Shown: positions 23,798 to 34,180 of the stretch, in pieces | Layout: every line of letters begins with the position of its first letter | Position numbering within the stretch: position 1 is the first letter of the stretch | Assembly (NCBI GenBank): GCA_027924585.1 | Contig: BSBM01000151.1 | Location: forward strand, 13,414,001-13,478,000 | Length of the DNA: 64,000 bases | Source: Larix kaempferi | Taxonomy: Eukaryota; Streptophyta; Pinopsida; Pinales; Pinaceae | Direction: 5' to 3' | Notes under the pieces: model-generated | Told to the model about the DNA's origin: nothing | Seen by the model: the letters and a program-made list of their open reading frames with translations, nothing else | Database searches by the model: none | Position numbers and translations under genes: made by a program

Positions 23798-24538
23798 TTG
23801 CATAAGTTGCAGGACGAGAAGCTGATGGTGAACCTGCAAAAGTGTTTCTTCATGAAGGAGGAACTGGTGTACTTGGCATTTGTAATATCGGGTAAAGGGT
23901 TGGTGATGGACCCAGAAAAGGTGAAGGAAATATTGGATTTTTCGGAACCGGCAAGTATGACTGGAGTAAGGAGTTTCCATGGACTTGCCAGTTTCTACAG
24001 GAAGTTCATTCGGGGAATCAGTCGGATTTGTGCACCTTTGACAGAGTGCATGAAAAATGGCGAGTTCAAGTGGATGGAAGCAACCCAGCAAGCTTTTGAC
24101 AAGTTGAAGGAAAATGTCACTAAGATCCCAGTGTTAGTGCTCCCAGATTTCGACAAAGTTTTTCAGGTCGATTGTGACACGAGTGGAATGGAAATTGGAG
24201 CAGTGTTGAGCCAGGACGGCCGACCAATTGCATTCTTCAATGAGAAGTTGGATGATGCGAAGCGAAAATATTCGGTCTATGACCAGGAATTTTATATTAT
24301 TGTCCAGGTATTGAAGAAGTGGAGGCATTATTTGTTTCCCAAGGAGTTTTTTTTGTACACATATCACCAAGCATTGAGGTATCTGAATACTCAGTTGAAG
24401 TTGAATCAACGGCACATGAAATGGGTCAAATTCCTACATGGATATACATTCATGTTGCGACATAAGTCGGGAAAGTCGAACAAGGTTGCCGACGCGCTGA
24501 GTCGAAGAGTTGCATTGATAAACACGATGACAGTTTAG
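23798..24538 (+). pseudogene. pol: Gypsy-2b RT thumb and RNase H
   Basis: 246 codons are open. KCFFMKEELVYLAFVISGKG and FHGLASFYRKFIRGISRICA are the RT C-terminus. FQVDCDTSGMEIGAVLSQDG, YSVYDQEFYIIVQVLKKWRH and LRHKSGKSNKVADALSRR are RNase H. The first catalytic Asp lies in QVDCDTSG. It shares the frame of RT and integrase. Confidence 0.94.
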
Positions 24539-25831
24539 ACAACAGGAATAGAGTCGGTGAAGACAGAGTATGAGACTGACGAGGATTTTGCGAAAGCATG
24601 GGAAGCTTTTAGTGAACCATGGAGTGTCGAAAGGACTCCATACTTGGATTACTTTATCCAAGAGGGATACCTATTCAAGGGACAATAATTGTGTATTCCC
24701 AGAGGATCAGTAGGGGAGAAACTAATCCAAAAGTTGCATAGCGGTGGATTAGAAGGTCATTTCGACATTGACAAGACCAGGGCATTGGTTGAGGAAAAGC
24801 ATTATTGGACAGGAATGACGACAGATGTCAGAAAGTGGGTTCGACAGTGTAGAGTTTGCCAGTTGGAAAAAGGGAGAAGTCAAAATATGGGGTTGTATAC
24901 ACCATTACCTATACCGGATACCCCACGGGAGCACCTGAGCATGGATTCTGTGCTATGATTTCCGAATACGCAACAAGGGAGCGACTCAATCTTTGTTGTA
25001 GTCGACAGATTTTTTAAAATGGCACACTTTATTTCATGTTGGAAGACAAGTGACACCACAGGCATTGCTGTACTATTCTTCAAGGAAGTAGTCAGATTGA
25101 ATGGGTTGCCGAAGAGTATCACATCGGACAGAGATACCAAGTTTATGGGAGATTTCTAGAGAGCCCTATGGAAGAAACTGGACACGAGGTTGTAGTTTAG
25201 CTCGGCATATCATCCGCAGACAGACGGACAAGCCAAGGTGGTGAATAGAAGTTTGGGAAATCTTCTAAGGTGTTTGATGGTCGATAGACCCAAGCAATGG
25301 GAAAACGTGTTGGCGCAAGCAGAGTTTGCATATAACAATTCTGTGAATCGGTCGACATGTTTGAGCCCATTCCAGATTGTTCAGGGAAGAATCCCACATG
25401 GTGTGGTGGATTTGGTCGAGTTACCAACATAAACCAGGAAATATGCGGATGCAAATTCATTTGCGGAGCATATGAAAGAAGTGCATGAAGATGTGCGAAA
25501 GCGCATAGAAAAGAGTAACGCGACATACAAGTTGAGAGCCAATAGGAAGAAGAGACTACATTCATTTAGCGAAGGAGACTTGGTCTATGCACATTTGCGA
25601 AAGGAGAGATTTCCGACAGGGACATATAACAAGCTGAAGCTGAAGAAGATTGGACCATGTAAGATCCTGAAGAAAATTTTGGACAACGCTTATGTGTTGG
25701 AGCTGCCGAATGACTTGAGCATTTCACCAACATTCAATGTCTCAGATCTCTACAAGTTTGAAGAAGGTTCAAGCAGTGGAAGCGCGGAAGTGTCAAAGAA
25801 CGACTGGACAGAGAAGATTCCAAATCGATAG
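24539..25831 (+). pseudogene. pol: Gypsy-2b integrase
   Basis: The zinc-binding HHCC domain is intact-looking (LHSGGLEGHF, then CRVCQLEKGRSQ). The core shows IPDTPREHLSMDSVL (first Asp), [16 protein letters not shown] (second Asp) and YHPQTDGQAKVVNRSLGN, where the catalytic Glu is Lys at codon 25234. The C-terminus shows [34 protein letters not shown] and [15 protein letters not shown], the GPY/F-type region. Stops include 24536, 24686, 25430 and 25829. Confidence 0.94.
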
Positions 25832-26000
25832 AAGGAAGAAATCAGAGAAGTAATAGAGGAATGTGAAGTCGGGCGTATGCAGAGTTAGTGAAAGAAGGAA
25901 TACTTAGTGCGATGGAAAGATGATGAGGTTCAAGAGGCGACATGGATTTCCGAAGAAGAGTTCAGGAGAATGACGGAGCAGTCGAGTTCTTTTTCACCTT
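25832..26000 (+). pseudogene. Gypsy-2b chromodomain
   Basis: EEIREVIEECEVGRMQS, two stops, then KKEYLVRWKDDEVQEATW and ISEEEFRRM. The YLVRW...ATW pattern is the chromodomain seen at the integrase C-terminus of plant chromoviruses, where it helps direct insertion to chromatin. The frame is that of the integrase. Confidence 0.88.
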
Positions 26001-26007
26001 GGGAGTC

Positions 26008-26970
26008 TGATGCAGGAGCATCGGGGCCTAGGTAGATCAGTCGAAGTTAGTCGACTTAAGAAAGCCGACCAGAGGGAGTGCCGATGACCACCGGTGTGGG
26101 GAAGAAGATTTCCTTGTCGAAGTCAATAAGTCGAGCAAGAGTGATAGGTCGCATATCGATGGAAGAAACGAAGGTCGAGAGTCGACAGGTTGAGCAGGGA
26201 CGTCGATGGTCAACATGCGTCGAACCAAGAATTCGATAGGTTTGGGCATGAGCCAAGTGAGGAGGAAGGGACGGATTGGCAAAGCCTTAGGTTGTGTGAA
26301 GGAAGTCGACAGGTAAGTCGAAGCTGACAGACAGTATGGTCGACATGACAGATTACTGTAGCCTGTCAGAAGGACACGTAGAGGTCAAAGAAAGTACTTG
26401 GTAACCGTTTGGGGTTGCTAAGGAAGTTAATAGCAGTTATTGAAGGTAGTTGGGATCGTGACAGATGTGAACACATGCAGAGATTGTGCAGCACAGTTGG
26501 GGTGCTGACAGTTGCAGGTTTGCAGGATTTGAGGAGATCGACAGACAGAGGATGCGTGTCTCGGGGGTCAGACTGATCTCGGGAACAACAACAGAGTAGA
26601 AGGCCTGGGATCTTGGATCAGTTGGATCATCTTAGCAGAGCAGAGTTTGGGGAGAAGATAGGTAGATTGGAGAGAACAGTCACATATCTTCCGAACGCAG
26701 AGAAGATCGAGCCATATCTCAGAGTTCCGCAGTGAACTAGGAGAGGGTGATGGTCAACACACTAAGATAACACATAGTTACTCCTGTATTGTAACGGTTG
26801 AGGCCGACAATTAGTTATTTATTTCATTCCTTGCAGCTTGCATTGTAACCGTTTCGGTAGAAGTAATATAAGCAAGCTTCTGGCATCCTGTTTACATTTA
26901 GTCTATGTGAACGTGTGTGTTGTGTGTAATTGTTAAGCAAGAACCTTAGTGCATAAGGTGCCTTGCGTCA
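26008..26970 (+). repeat. 3' LTR of Gypsy-2b
   Basis: TGATGCAGGAGC to CTTGCGTCA, 963 bp, directly after CTTGGGAGTC. It contains only one copy of the 51-bp block that is doubled in both 5' LTRs, and it keeps the segment deleted in the Gypsy-2b 5' LTR. Confidence 0.92.
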
Positions 26971-26975
26971 ATGTT
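26971..26975 (+). other. Target-site duplication ATGTT, right
   Basis: ATGTT follows the 3' LTR and equals the five bases before the Gypsy-2a 5' LTR. Confidence 0.8.
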
Positions 26976-27205
26976 GTAACAACATGCTGGGCTACTCACG
27001 ATGAAATTTCCACTTGAAAAGAACACCTAGAAGGCCTTTGATTGATCCTGACTGATTATCCTCAATATCGATTACCAAGGTTTGGGATTAAGATTGCTCA
27101 AAGTCCTGGAAGGAATGAAGGGTTTTCACAATAGAGTCCCATTTTTCTTCTGAAACGATTTTGATTGATCCTAATGGAACCTTGTTGACGGGAATATTTG
27201 ACCTG
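26976..27205 (-). pseudogene. Unidentified coding relic interrupted by Gypsy-2
   Basis: On the minus strand from about 27185: VPLGSIKIVSEEKWDSIVKT, LHSFQDFEQS, one stop, then SQTLVIDIEDNQSGSIKGLL and GVLFKWKFHRE. One frame is open for about 65 codons except for one stop, then it shifts. A second frame across the empty site (VAQHVVTTSIIPTITEEG) joins it to the relic left of the 5' LTR. The family is not recognised. A GTGAGT near 26997 could equally be a splice donor that explains the frame change. Confidence 0.45.
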
Positions 27206-28660
27206 CTCATCAACAAGGAGAAACAACCCACACAAAGTTCTTAAAACATCCTTTTGTGTGTTTGGATAGCCACTTCTCGTGGGAACAAAGGCACTGCTGC
27301 CTATATCTGTTTGCTCTCAACAAGAGAGTCTCACACTCAGATTTTAATAATTTCCTAAATGATAAACTACTCTGGAATGAAATTCAAAGTTAACTAAGAG
27401 GAAACTTCCAATAGTTGAGACAAACAATTTAGTAGCTGCTAAAAAACCTGTAGGTTTCTGCTACGGAATAAATTGTAATTCTAATTTTAAAACCAAATTC
27501 TGTCTAAATTATCCTGCAGGAGCAATTTGAAGTTTGAGATTGTTGGATCACTTAATAAAAGATAAATCATATTATAATTAAGTTAAAAAATTAAATCATA
27601 ATCACAACATATTAATAAATGAATTAAATTAAACACCATAACAATAAATCAATTATCATTATTTGAAAATATAATTACTAAAACAGACAAGTAATGGATG
27701 AGTTGAAAAAAAATGCTAAATCATAGATCTCAAAGGATTATGATAAGAAAATATATAAACAGAGAATGAGTGAAAGGAGATTAATAAAATTGAAAGTAAC
27801 TCAAATTATAGTTGATACAAATAACTATTACAAACCAGAAGTGCTTGAAACAAATCCAACAAATTATGAAAGTAGAAATTAACTATTTGAAACTCCTGAA
27901 AACTATATTCTCCATTACTCATCAATAATCAAAAGGGAAAAGATATAAAAATCAGAGAATAATAAAAACTCTCTCAATCCATAGAGACCCTCCTTGGATT
28001 CTAATAAGAGCCATATTTATACAACAACCTTGGAGAACAGAAAGAGAGAATTTATTCCCTACTCCATAAAGTTCGAAATCTAGCTAAGGTAATGGAATCT
28101 TTGGTTCATCCTTACCTGATACAGCTGGATCCATCATCTTTATGATCTAAAAATTTCCTTTATGTTTCTTGTTGAACAATCCCTAGTTTTAGGTTGCATT
28201 CTGCACATCCATTCAGAAGGCTAATGAAAGAATAATCGCGAAACATAAGAAATATAGATACAAGATCTTTCTGAAATAAAATAAGAGAAATTTTATGAAC
28301 ATAAGGAATATCTCCCTTCATATGGTATGCTTTGAGATTTTGATGAACTGCGGACCTCAAAATTTCTCCTTCTATATTGATAAGGGATTAAGATAAAAAC
28401 TTATATGTAAGAAATTTCCTCAAAATTAGACGTGAAAGCCAAAAATTTAAATATTTATAATTATTATATATGGAAAAAGATAAAGCCAAAACCTTGTTTT
28501 GGAAATAATTATTAAAATATTTTCCATTATAATTAGAACAAAATTAAAATATCAACATATCACGTCGTCAATTAATGCAATCATGCTTACTAGCTTAGAA
28601 ATTATATGTGATTATGGAAAATTCAAAGTTTAATGCAAAATATAACCAACTAGGGGAGGG
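27206..28660. other. AT-rich spacer, no gene seen
   Basis: Continuation of the sequence into which Gypsy-2 inserted. It is mostly A/T-rich with no coding motif I recognise. The 66-aa open frame at 28160-28360 (-) has no supporting feature. Confidence 0.55.
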
Positions 28661-28661
28661 A

Positions 28662-29336
28662 GGTCAGTAGTGGCGCGGGTCCCAATGCACCACCTGGATG
28701 GACACCTGGATGCCACCCGTCTAACCTCTTTCTTGCCCAGGTGGCTTCGCCAGCTCATCCCGGGTTGTTGGGGCTTTAATGAACTTTATGTTTCCTCGTT
28801 GACCGTGCCACGCCTGCCTTTCCCTGTGGCCACTCCACCAGCCCGTGCATTCTTGCTCGGGGCTAGTCTGTGAGTGTTTTCCCACCCCAGTTGCTGTCCA
28901 CCATGGAACTGAAGCTGCTCCTGGTCTGCAGCCTGTTGTTGTTCGACCCGTTCACTGCATGGAAACCTCATCGTCCATTGGCTGTCCTCCATCGCTTGCA
29001 TGGTGAGCTGAACGTGCTATTATCCTGTCCAGTGGAGCCGCTGTGGTTATGCTTGTTGGGTGGTCGGTTTAGCGCCGTGGCATGGGGAAGTTGTCCGAAG
29101 CTTACCTATTGTTCATGGACCGTGGCTCCATTTGTTCCACTGCATGCTCCTTTTCCTGCCTGTTCGTGGGCTGCTTGTGGTGTTCGTGCTCCTGGCTCGT
29201 GCTCGGCTCCCTGTTTATTCTTGGCTCCTGGTTCGTTGGCTGCTCGTGGTGTTGGTGCTCTTGGCTCGTGCTCGGCTCCTAGTTCGTGCTTCACTCCTGG
29301 TTCGTTGTCGTCAGTGGAGGCCTCTTCAAAATAATT
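28662..29336 (+). other. GC-rich patch with a 154-codon open frame
   Basis: The sequence turns sharply GC-rich between AT-rich flanks. An open frame at 28870-29334 starts near MELKLLLVCSLLLF and ends in an Ala/Gly/Ser/Pro/Cys-rich repeat. That repeat is a 69-bp tandem (GCTGCTTGTGGTGTTCGTGC at 29170, GCTGCTCGTGGTGTTGGTGC at 29239), and it keeps all three plus frames and the minus strand open, so openness alone means little. It may be a fragment of another element's leader region or of a gene. No family was recognised. Confidence 0.3.
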
Positions 29337-30548
29337 GGTAGGATATTCATCCTACCGGCTCCTATTGAATTTGTTTTTTAACACAACCACTCTCTCGATG
29401 TGATTTGCGTGCCTTCTCTGTTTGTCTTCGGTCTAGTCCGGTCTAGTTGGGTCTGTGTCCTCGGTTCAAAGGTTTTTGGTCGACTGGTTTTTGGTTGTTG
29501 GTCGAATGTGTTCTTGGTCTCTACGTCCATGGAGATGAATTATGATATGGGAAATGTGACCTTGTTTGGAAAATGGAAATTGCATTTTGGTTGAATGGTT
29601 TTGGGTTCTCGGTTGAATAGACAATGATGAATTATGACAGTAATTTAAAGTGTTTTTTTACTGCGTCCATGAAGATAAATTATATTAGTTGCTAGGGTTT
29701 AATGGCAGCTTGTTTGGTAATGGAATCTAGGGTTTAATGTGATGAATTCCACTGCGTCCATGAATTTTGATGAATTTTGAGGTAATGGCAGCTTGTTTGG
29801 TATTGGCAACTAGGGTTTAATGTGATGAATTCCACTACGTCCATGAATTTTGAGGTAATGGCAGCTAGGGTTTAATGTGATGAATTTCAATGCAGTTTGT
29901 AGTTATGGTTTGAATTCCTTTATTAATGGAGCCTTGTTATGGTTACATGGCATTGGTTTACCATGGTTTCATGCTTATAGTTTCATGGTTATGGTTTTTG
30001 CCTTGAAGGTTTCATGGTTATGGCTTTTGGGTATGCAGTTTACCAGGGTTTCATGGTTTCGGCTTTAGGATAGGGTTTTATGGTTTCATGGTTTGAAGGT
30101 TATGGAAAATGTTGTTATATGCAAATTCAGTTCATTAATTGCTTCCATTATGTGATTATATTGCTTTCAGTGATTGTGTAAATTCTTAATGAATGATTGT
30201 TAAATTATTAATGAAGTTGATTATAGGAATGATGCATACTTGAGATGCAAGATGAATATGTGAAATTAGTGGCATGGCAATTAGATATTAATTTGGCAAC
30301 CTGAAATTACGAGGCATTCTGAAATTAAATTGGCATTAAATGATGTGAAATTAGAGGCATTATGAAATAATTTGTGCATGCCGATTGGATGAATATGTGA
30401 AATCAGAGGCATTATGAAATTAGTGGCATGGCAATTAGATATTAATTTGGACTGTCAATTAGAGGCATTCTGAGTTCATGCCAATTAGATGAAATTAGAG
30501 GCATGCCATTTAGATGATTAATTTGGACTATGAAGTAGAGGCATTCTG
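29337..30548. repeat. Spacer with degenerate short repeats
   Basis: Starts with a perfect 8-bp hairpin (GGTAGGAT ATTC ATCCTACC, 29337-29356). Repeats follow: GGCAGCT-containing units at 29704, 29787 and 29860, TTCATGGTTATGG-type units at 29960-30110, and AGAGGCATT..GAAATTAG/GGCATGGCAATTAGAT units at 30255-30548. Copia-1 is inserted in the last group, which resumes after 37248. No gene was seen. Confidence 0.6.
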
Positions 30549-30553
30549 AGTTC
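30549..30553 (+). other. Target-site duplication AGTTC, left
   Basis: AGTTC precedes the Copia-1 5' LTR and recurs at 37243-37247 right after the 3' LTR. Confidence 0.92.
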
Positions 30554-31695
30554 TGTTAGTTTTGTACCTAGGGAAGTGTTCCCCAAGTGACATTTTCCTA
30601 ATGTCACTTAGAAGGGGGAAAAAGGCGAGCCTCACATTAAATGACATTAATGAGACTTTATAAAATGAAAGTCACTTTTTGCTAAAGTTAAGTGGGTGAA
30701 TGAAATATTTATTTAAGTGATTTAAATTAAAGTGATTTTTACTCTCATTGATTCTCATCCATTGGGTTGGATCTTTTTCCACCGTTGGATTAGATTCTCA
30801 CTTAGGGTTAGACAAAAAGCATGAGGGAGGCATTTGAGAGCTCACTTTTGTGATTGAAGTGAAGAGAGCAAGCTAAGAGAGAGAAAGAGACCAAGGGCAT
30901 GAATTTCGAGAGGGCATGTTTTCAGATGGCACAATTTTCAAGGCAGATTGAAGGCATTAAATGCAGCACGATTTTCAAGGTAGCAACAGTTAATTTTTTA
31001 GCACAGAAATCGAGGCATTTTCGTATAGCATTAGTGGGCAAAAAAATCGAGGAACCGTACTGTTGAAGAAGGCACAGATTTCGAGAGGGCCATACAATAT
31101 TTATTACTGTATCGTACAGGCACAGAACTCGAGGCAGCCGTACAACATTTAATGTTGTACCATACAACAACACTGAAACACAATTTTGGGCACAGAAATC
31201 GAGGTCCGTATAGTGGTAAAGACTGTACCTATTTTGGCACAGAAATCGAGGCACTAGTTCTACACAGAAATCGAGGATTGGCACAGTTTTCGAAGTGCTG
31301 AGATTTGGCACAATTTTCGAGACAACAGCGTGGCACAGAAATCAAGACAGTCTCTGGTTGAATTTTTCTTGGTGGAGATAAGTATATTTTTGCTGAAAAA
31401 AAATTATTGTACTGAAAAATATTGCTGAAGAATAATAAAATCTCTCTCTCTCTTACTGGTTTTCCCCGTGGGGGTTTTTCCAGGGCACAGTTGCCAAAAA
31501 CTTCCTGAGTCTACTTTTCATGGTGTGCATGTGATTAAATATTTGTTTTCTGCTGTTAGTGGTTGTTTACTGTGTGTTTAAGTGTTACATTAATTTTTCA
31601 TAAGTAGTTTGCAGCCTATGCAAAACCAGCTACAAATGAAAAACACTGAAAAGATAACATAAACCAGCAAGCAGTAAAACCCAGAAAAATATACA
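30554..31695 (+). repeat. 5' LTR of Copia-1
   Basis: TGTTAGTTTTGTACC to GAAAAATATACA. It contains a TTTATAAAA box near 30657, a degenerate repeat of GCACAGAAATCGAGG-type units at 30925-31350, AATAAA at 31434, and a C-run/G-run (TTTTCCCCGTGGGGGTTTTT) near 31462. The promoter and poly(A) roles are inferred from position only. Confidence 0.93.
30925..31350 (+). repeat. Degenerate short repeat in Copia-1 LTR
   Basis: At least nine units with a core GCACAGAAATCGAGGCA or close variants (CACGATTTTCAAGG, CACAGATTTCGAGAGG, CACAGAACTCGAGGCA, CACAATTTTCGAGAC), spaced irregularly by about 20-60 bp. The matching block in the 3' LTR is at 36475-36895. Clusters like this in an LTR upstream part are often protein-binding sites, but no function is shown here. 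Confidence 0.75.
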
Positions 31696-31707
31696 TGGTA
31701 TCAGAGT
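31696..31707 (+). other. Primer-binding site of Copia-1
   Basis: TGGTATCAGAGT, 11 of 12 to the initiator tRNA-Met complement, directly after the LTR. Confidence 0.9.
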
Positions 31708-31801
31708 GCAGGGGCAGAAAACAGTAGTATTTTTGCAGCATACAAATTTTTTTGAGATTTTCTTCTGTTAGTGATCAGCATTCTGTTGGGTTGGATTTGA
31801 G

Positions 31802-32790
31802 ATGGCTACAGGTCTGAGGATTGAGGATAGGTTGAATGGGACTGAGAATTTTGTGCCTTGGAAGGCTAGAATTTTGTTGATTTTGGAGGAGAATGAGCTA
31901 TGGGTGGAGGCGGTTAAGAGCACTACTGCCAACCCCATTGCCATTCCAGATGGCACAGATGCAGCAGCTCTTTCAGCCTTCAACAAGAAGGACTGTAAGG
32001 CTAGGAGGATTATCCTTAACGCAGTAAAATACCACATAATCCCTCACATTTCCAGGAAGACCAGGGCACATGAGATGTGGAGTGCCTTGACCAGCTTGTA
32101 TGAGAGTTACAATGAGAACAGAAAGATGGTTCTCAAAGAGAAACTCAAGATTATCAAGATGAATGGAGGAGAGGGAGTCACAGCTTACCTCACTAGGATT
32201 TCTGCAGTTCGAGATGAACTGGCAGCGATTGGTGAAGTGGTATCTCCTACTGAGCTCGGACGCACAACAGTGAATGGGGCTTCAAATTCATGGAGTGTAT
32301 TTGTGCAGGCCATAGTGGGTAGAGAGAACCTACAGTCTTGGGAGAGACTTTGGGACGACTTTGTGCAGGAGGAGACCAGGAGGGGTCTCGTACAGGGAAG
32401 TTCATCACATAGTGGGATTAGATGAGGAGAACGTGGCACTGACAGCCAAGGGTAAGAAGAAGAAGGGTCCCAAGAAGAATGGGGCCAAGAGACAGCAACA
32501 TCAACAACTGCACGGTGGATAGAAGAAGGACTTGAGTAAAATCAAGTGCTATTGTTGTCAGGCGTTTGGGCATTATGCATCACAGTGTCCAAGCAAGAAG
32601 AAGAAGAAGGGACAGGGACAACAGACAACAGCCTCAACAGAGGTTGATGATTTTGGTGACAAGTTTCAGAGGGAGTTTTCCCTATATGCTGGATAGATTG
32701 AGAGAGAGAGAGTCTCCTTAGCCACCAACACAGACATGGATATGGAGAGTGAGCACTTATTGTTGGCACTTATTGTTGACAGGGCATCAG
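31802..32790 (+). pseudogene. gag: Copia-1 gag
   Basis: ATG 31802 opens 207 codons: MATGLRIEDRLNGTENFVPW, KARILLILEENELWVEAV, MWSALTSLYESYNENRKMVL and LTRISAVRDELAAIGEVVSP, the UBN2/Retrotran_gag pattern of copia. A frameshift near 32420 moves the frame. There the CCHC zinc knuckle is intact (CYCCQAFGHYASQC, about 32549-32590). Two TAG stops (about 32520 and 32694) and a second frameshift near 32790 follow before the protease. Confidence 0.95.
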
Positions 32791-33180
32791 ACAAGTCCAT
32801 CCACCACTAGTACGTGGTACATTGACAGCGGAGCCTCGAGACACATGACAGGTACTTGGGAGTTGTTCTCCGAGCTATCATGGACAGCTAGAGATGTGGA
32901 GGTGGTACTTGGTGACAACACCATTGTTAGAGCAGTGGGTTAGGGGACCATTACATTTGAGAGGGAGTCCATGAGTTCCATGATTTTGAGGGATGTGTTG
33001 TATGTCCCTGGGCTGAAAAAGAACCTTGTTTCAGTTTCCACTATTGAGGACAGGGGTCTTGGGGTGTGTTTCTCAGATGGGAGAGTGCAGGTGTTCCCTA
33101 GGACCACAGGTGTATCTACCCCCATGGATATTGGAGTTAGATGTGGACGACTGTACAAGTTATTGTTTCAGCCACAGCAT
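32791..33180 (+). pseudogene. pro: Copia-1 aspartic protease
   Basis: TWYIDSGASRHMTGTWELFS has the intact copia active site D-S-G-A-S-R-H-M. VVLGDNTIVRAVG, a TAG at 32941 and SMILRDVLYVPGLKKNLVSV follow, all typical of copia protease and linker. It shares its frame with integrase and RT. Confidence 0.95.
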
Positions 33181-34180
33181 GCTCTAGCACACAGCAACAG
33201 CAGTGAGCTATGTGAGCTATGGCATAGGAGGATGGCCCACTTACATCACCCAGCTCTGAGATTGTTGAGGAGCATGGTCACAGGTTTACCTGAGTTCGAC
33301 ACTGAGCAGAGTGATGTGTGCAGAGGGTGCGCTTTGGGAAAGTAAAACAAGACTGCTTTTCCAAGTAGTGACATGAGAGCAGTAGGAGTGCTTGACTTGA
33401 TCCATTTTGACATTTTTGGTCCTATGTCTTCAGTATCTTTGACTGGTCACAAGTACTATATTAGCTTCGTTGATGACTACTCCAGGAAGACCTAGATCTA
33501 CTTCTTGAGGAACAAGAAGTCCCCACTAGTGTTGAGTGTCTTCCAAGGGTTCAAAGCCCCTGTGGAGAAGCAGACGGGGAGGAAGATCAGGATGTTGAGA
33601 TCAGATAATGGGGGTGAGTATACCTCCAGGGAGTTCAATTCTTTTTGCAGTCAGGAGGGTATACAGCGATAGTTGACAGTTCCCTACACTCCTAAGCAGA
33701 ATGGAGTAGCAGAGAGAAAGAATAGGTCGATCGTTGGAGCAGTGAGAGCCATGCTTCATGATCAGGGGTTACCGTTCTTTCTATGGGAAGAGGCATGCAA
33801 CACTGCAGTGTATCTGCAGAGCAGGAGTCCTCACCGTGATTTGGGGAGGATGACTCCAGAGGAGATGTATTCAGGAAAGAAGCCTGAGCTGGGCCATTTT
33901 TGGATATTTGGCTCTTTGACTTACTCTCACGTCCCTTCTGAGGAGAGGATGAAGTTCGAGCCCACTGCAGAGAGAGGTATCTTTGTGGGTTACGATGAGA
34001 CTTTGAAGGCATATTGAATTTACATTCCTGGCCAGAGGAGAGTTGTAGTGAGGCGGGAGGTGAATTTTGATGAGGAGAGGGCCTTCAAGAAGTCGAGAGA
34101 GATGGAGTAGAGGGAGCCACCAGCTCCCACACCTCAGTTGACACAGGCTTCTTCGATACAGGTTTCAGGTCTGTAGGTTT
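33181..34180 (+). pseudogene. pol: Copia-1 integrase
   Basis: The zinc site is WHRRMAHLHHPALR...CRGCALGK. The core Asp lies in LIHFDIFGPM and the second Asp in RKIRMLRSDNGGEYTS. The Glu lies in TPKQNGVAERKNRSI, so the triad is present. Stops at 33343 (CAA-type), 33493 (TGG-type), 33670 (after CAGCGA), 34015 (CGA-type), 34108 and 34174 interrupt one continuous frame. DYSRKT-stop-IYFL fits Trp to stop. Confidence 0.95.

Larger units (their letters stand above)
20205..26970 (+). mobile_element. Gypsy-2b: full-length chromovirus-type Ty3/gypsy element
   Basis: Two LTRs (998 and 963 bp), initiator-tRNA-type primer site, gag, protease, RT, RNase H, integrase and chromodomain in that order. All recognisable coding pieces from 21377 to about 26000 fall in one reading frame. 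It is disabled by at least a dozen stop codons and by lost catalytic residues (RT YLDN, integrase Glu to Lys), with no frameshift. TSD: ATGTT after the 3' LTR and TTGTT (one change) before the 5' LTR. Confidence 0.96.

Noticed and set aside
28870-29334. A secreted Cys/Ala-rich protein with signal peptide (MELKLLLVCSLLLF)
   Set aside because: The 69-bp GC-rich repeat keeps several frames open at once, and the hydrophobic start may be chance. Kept only as an uncertain patch.
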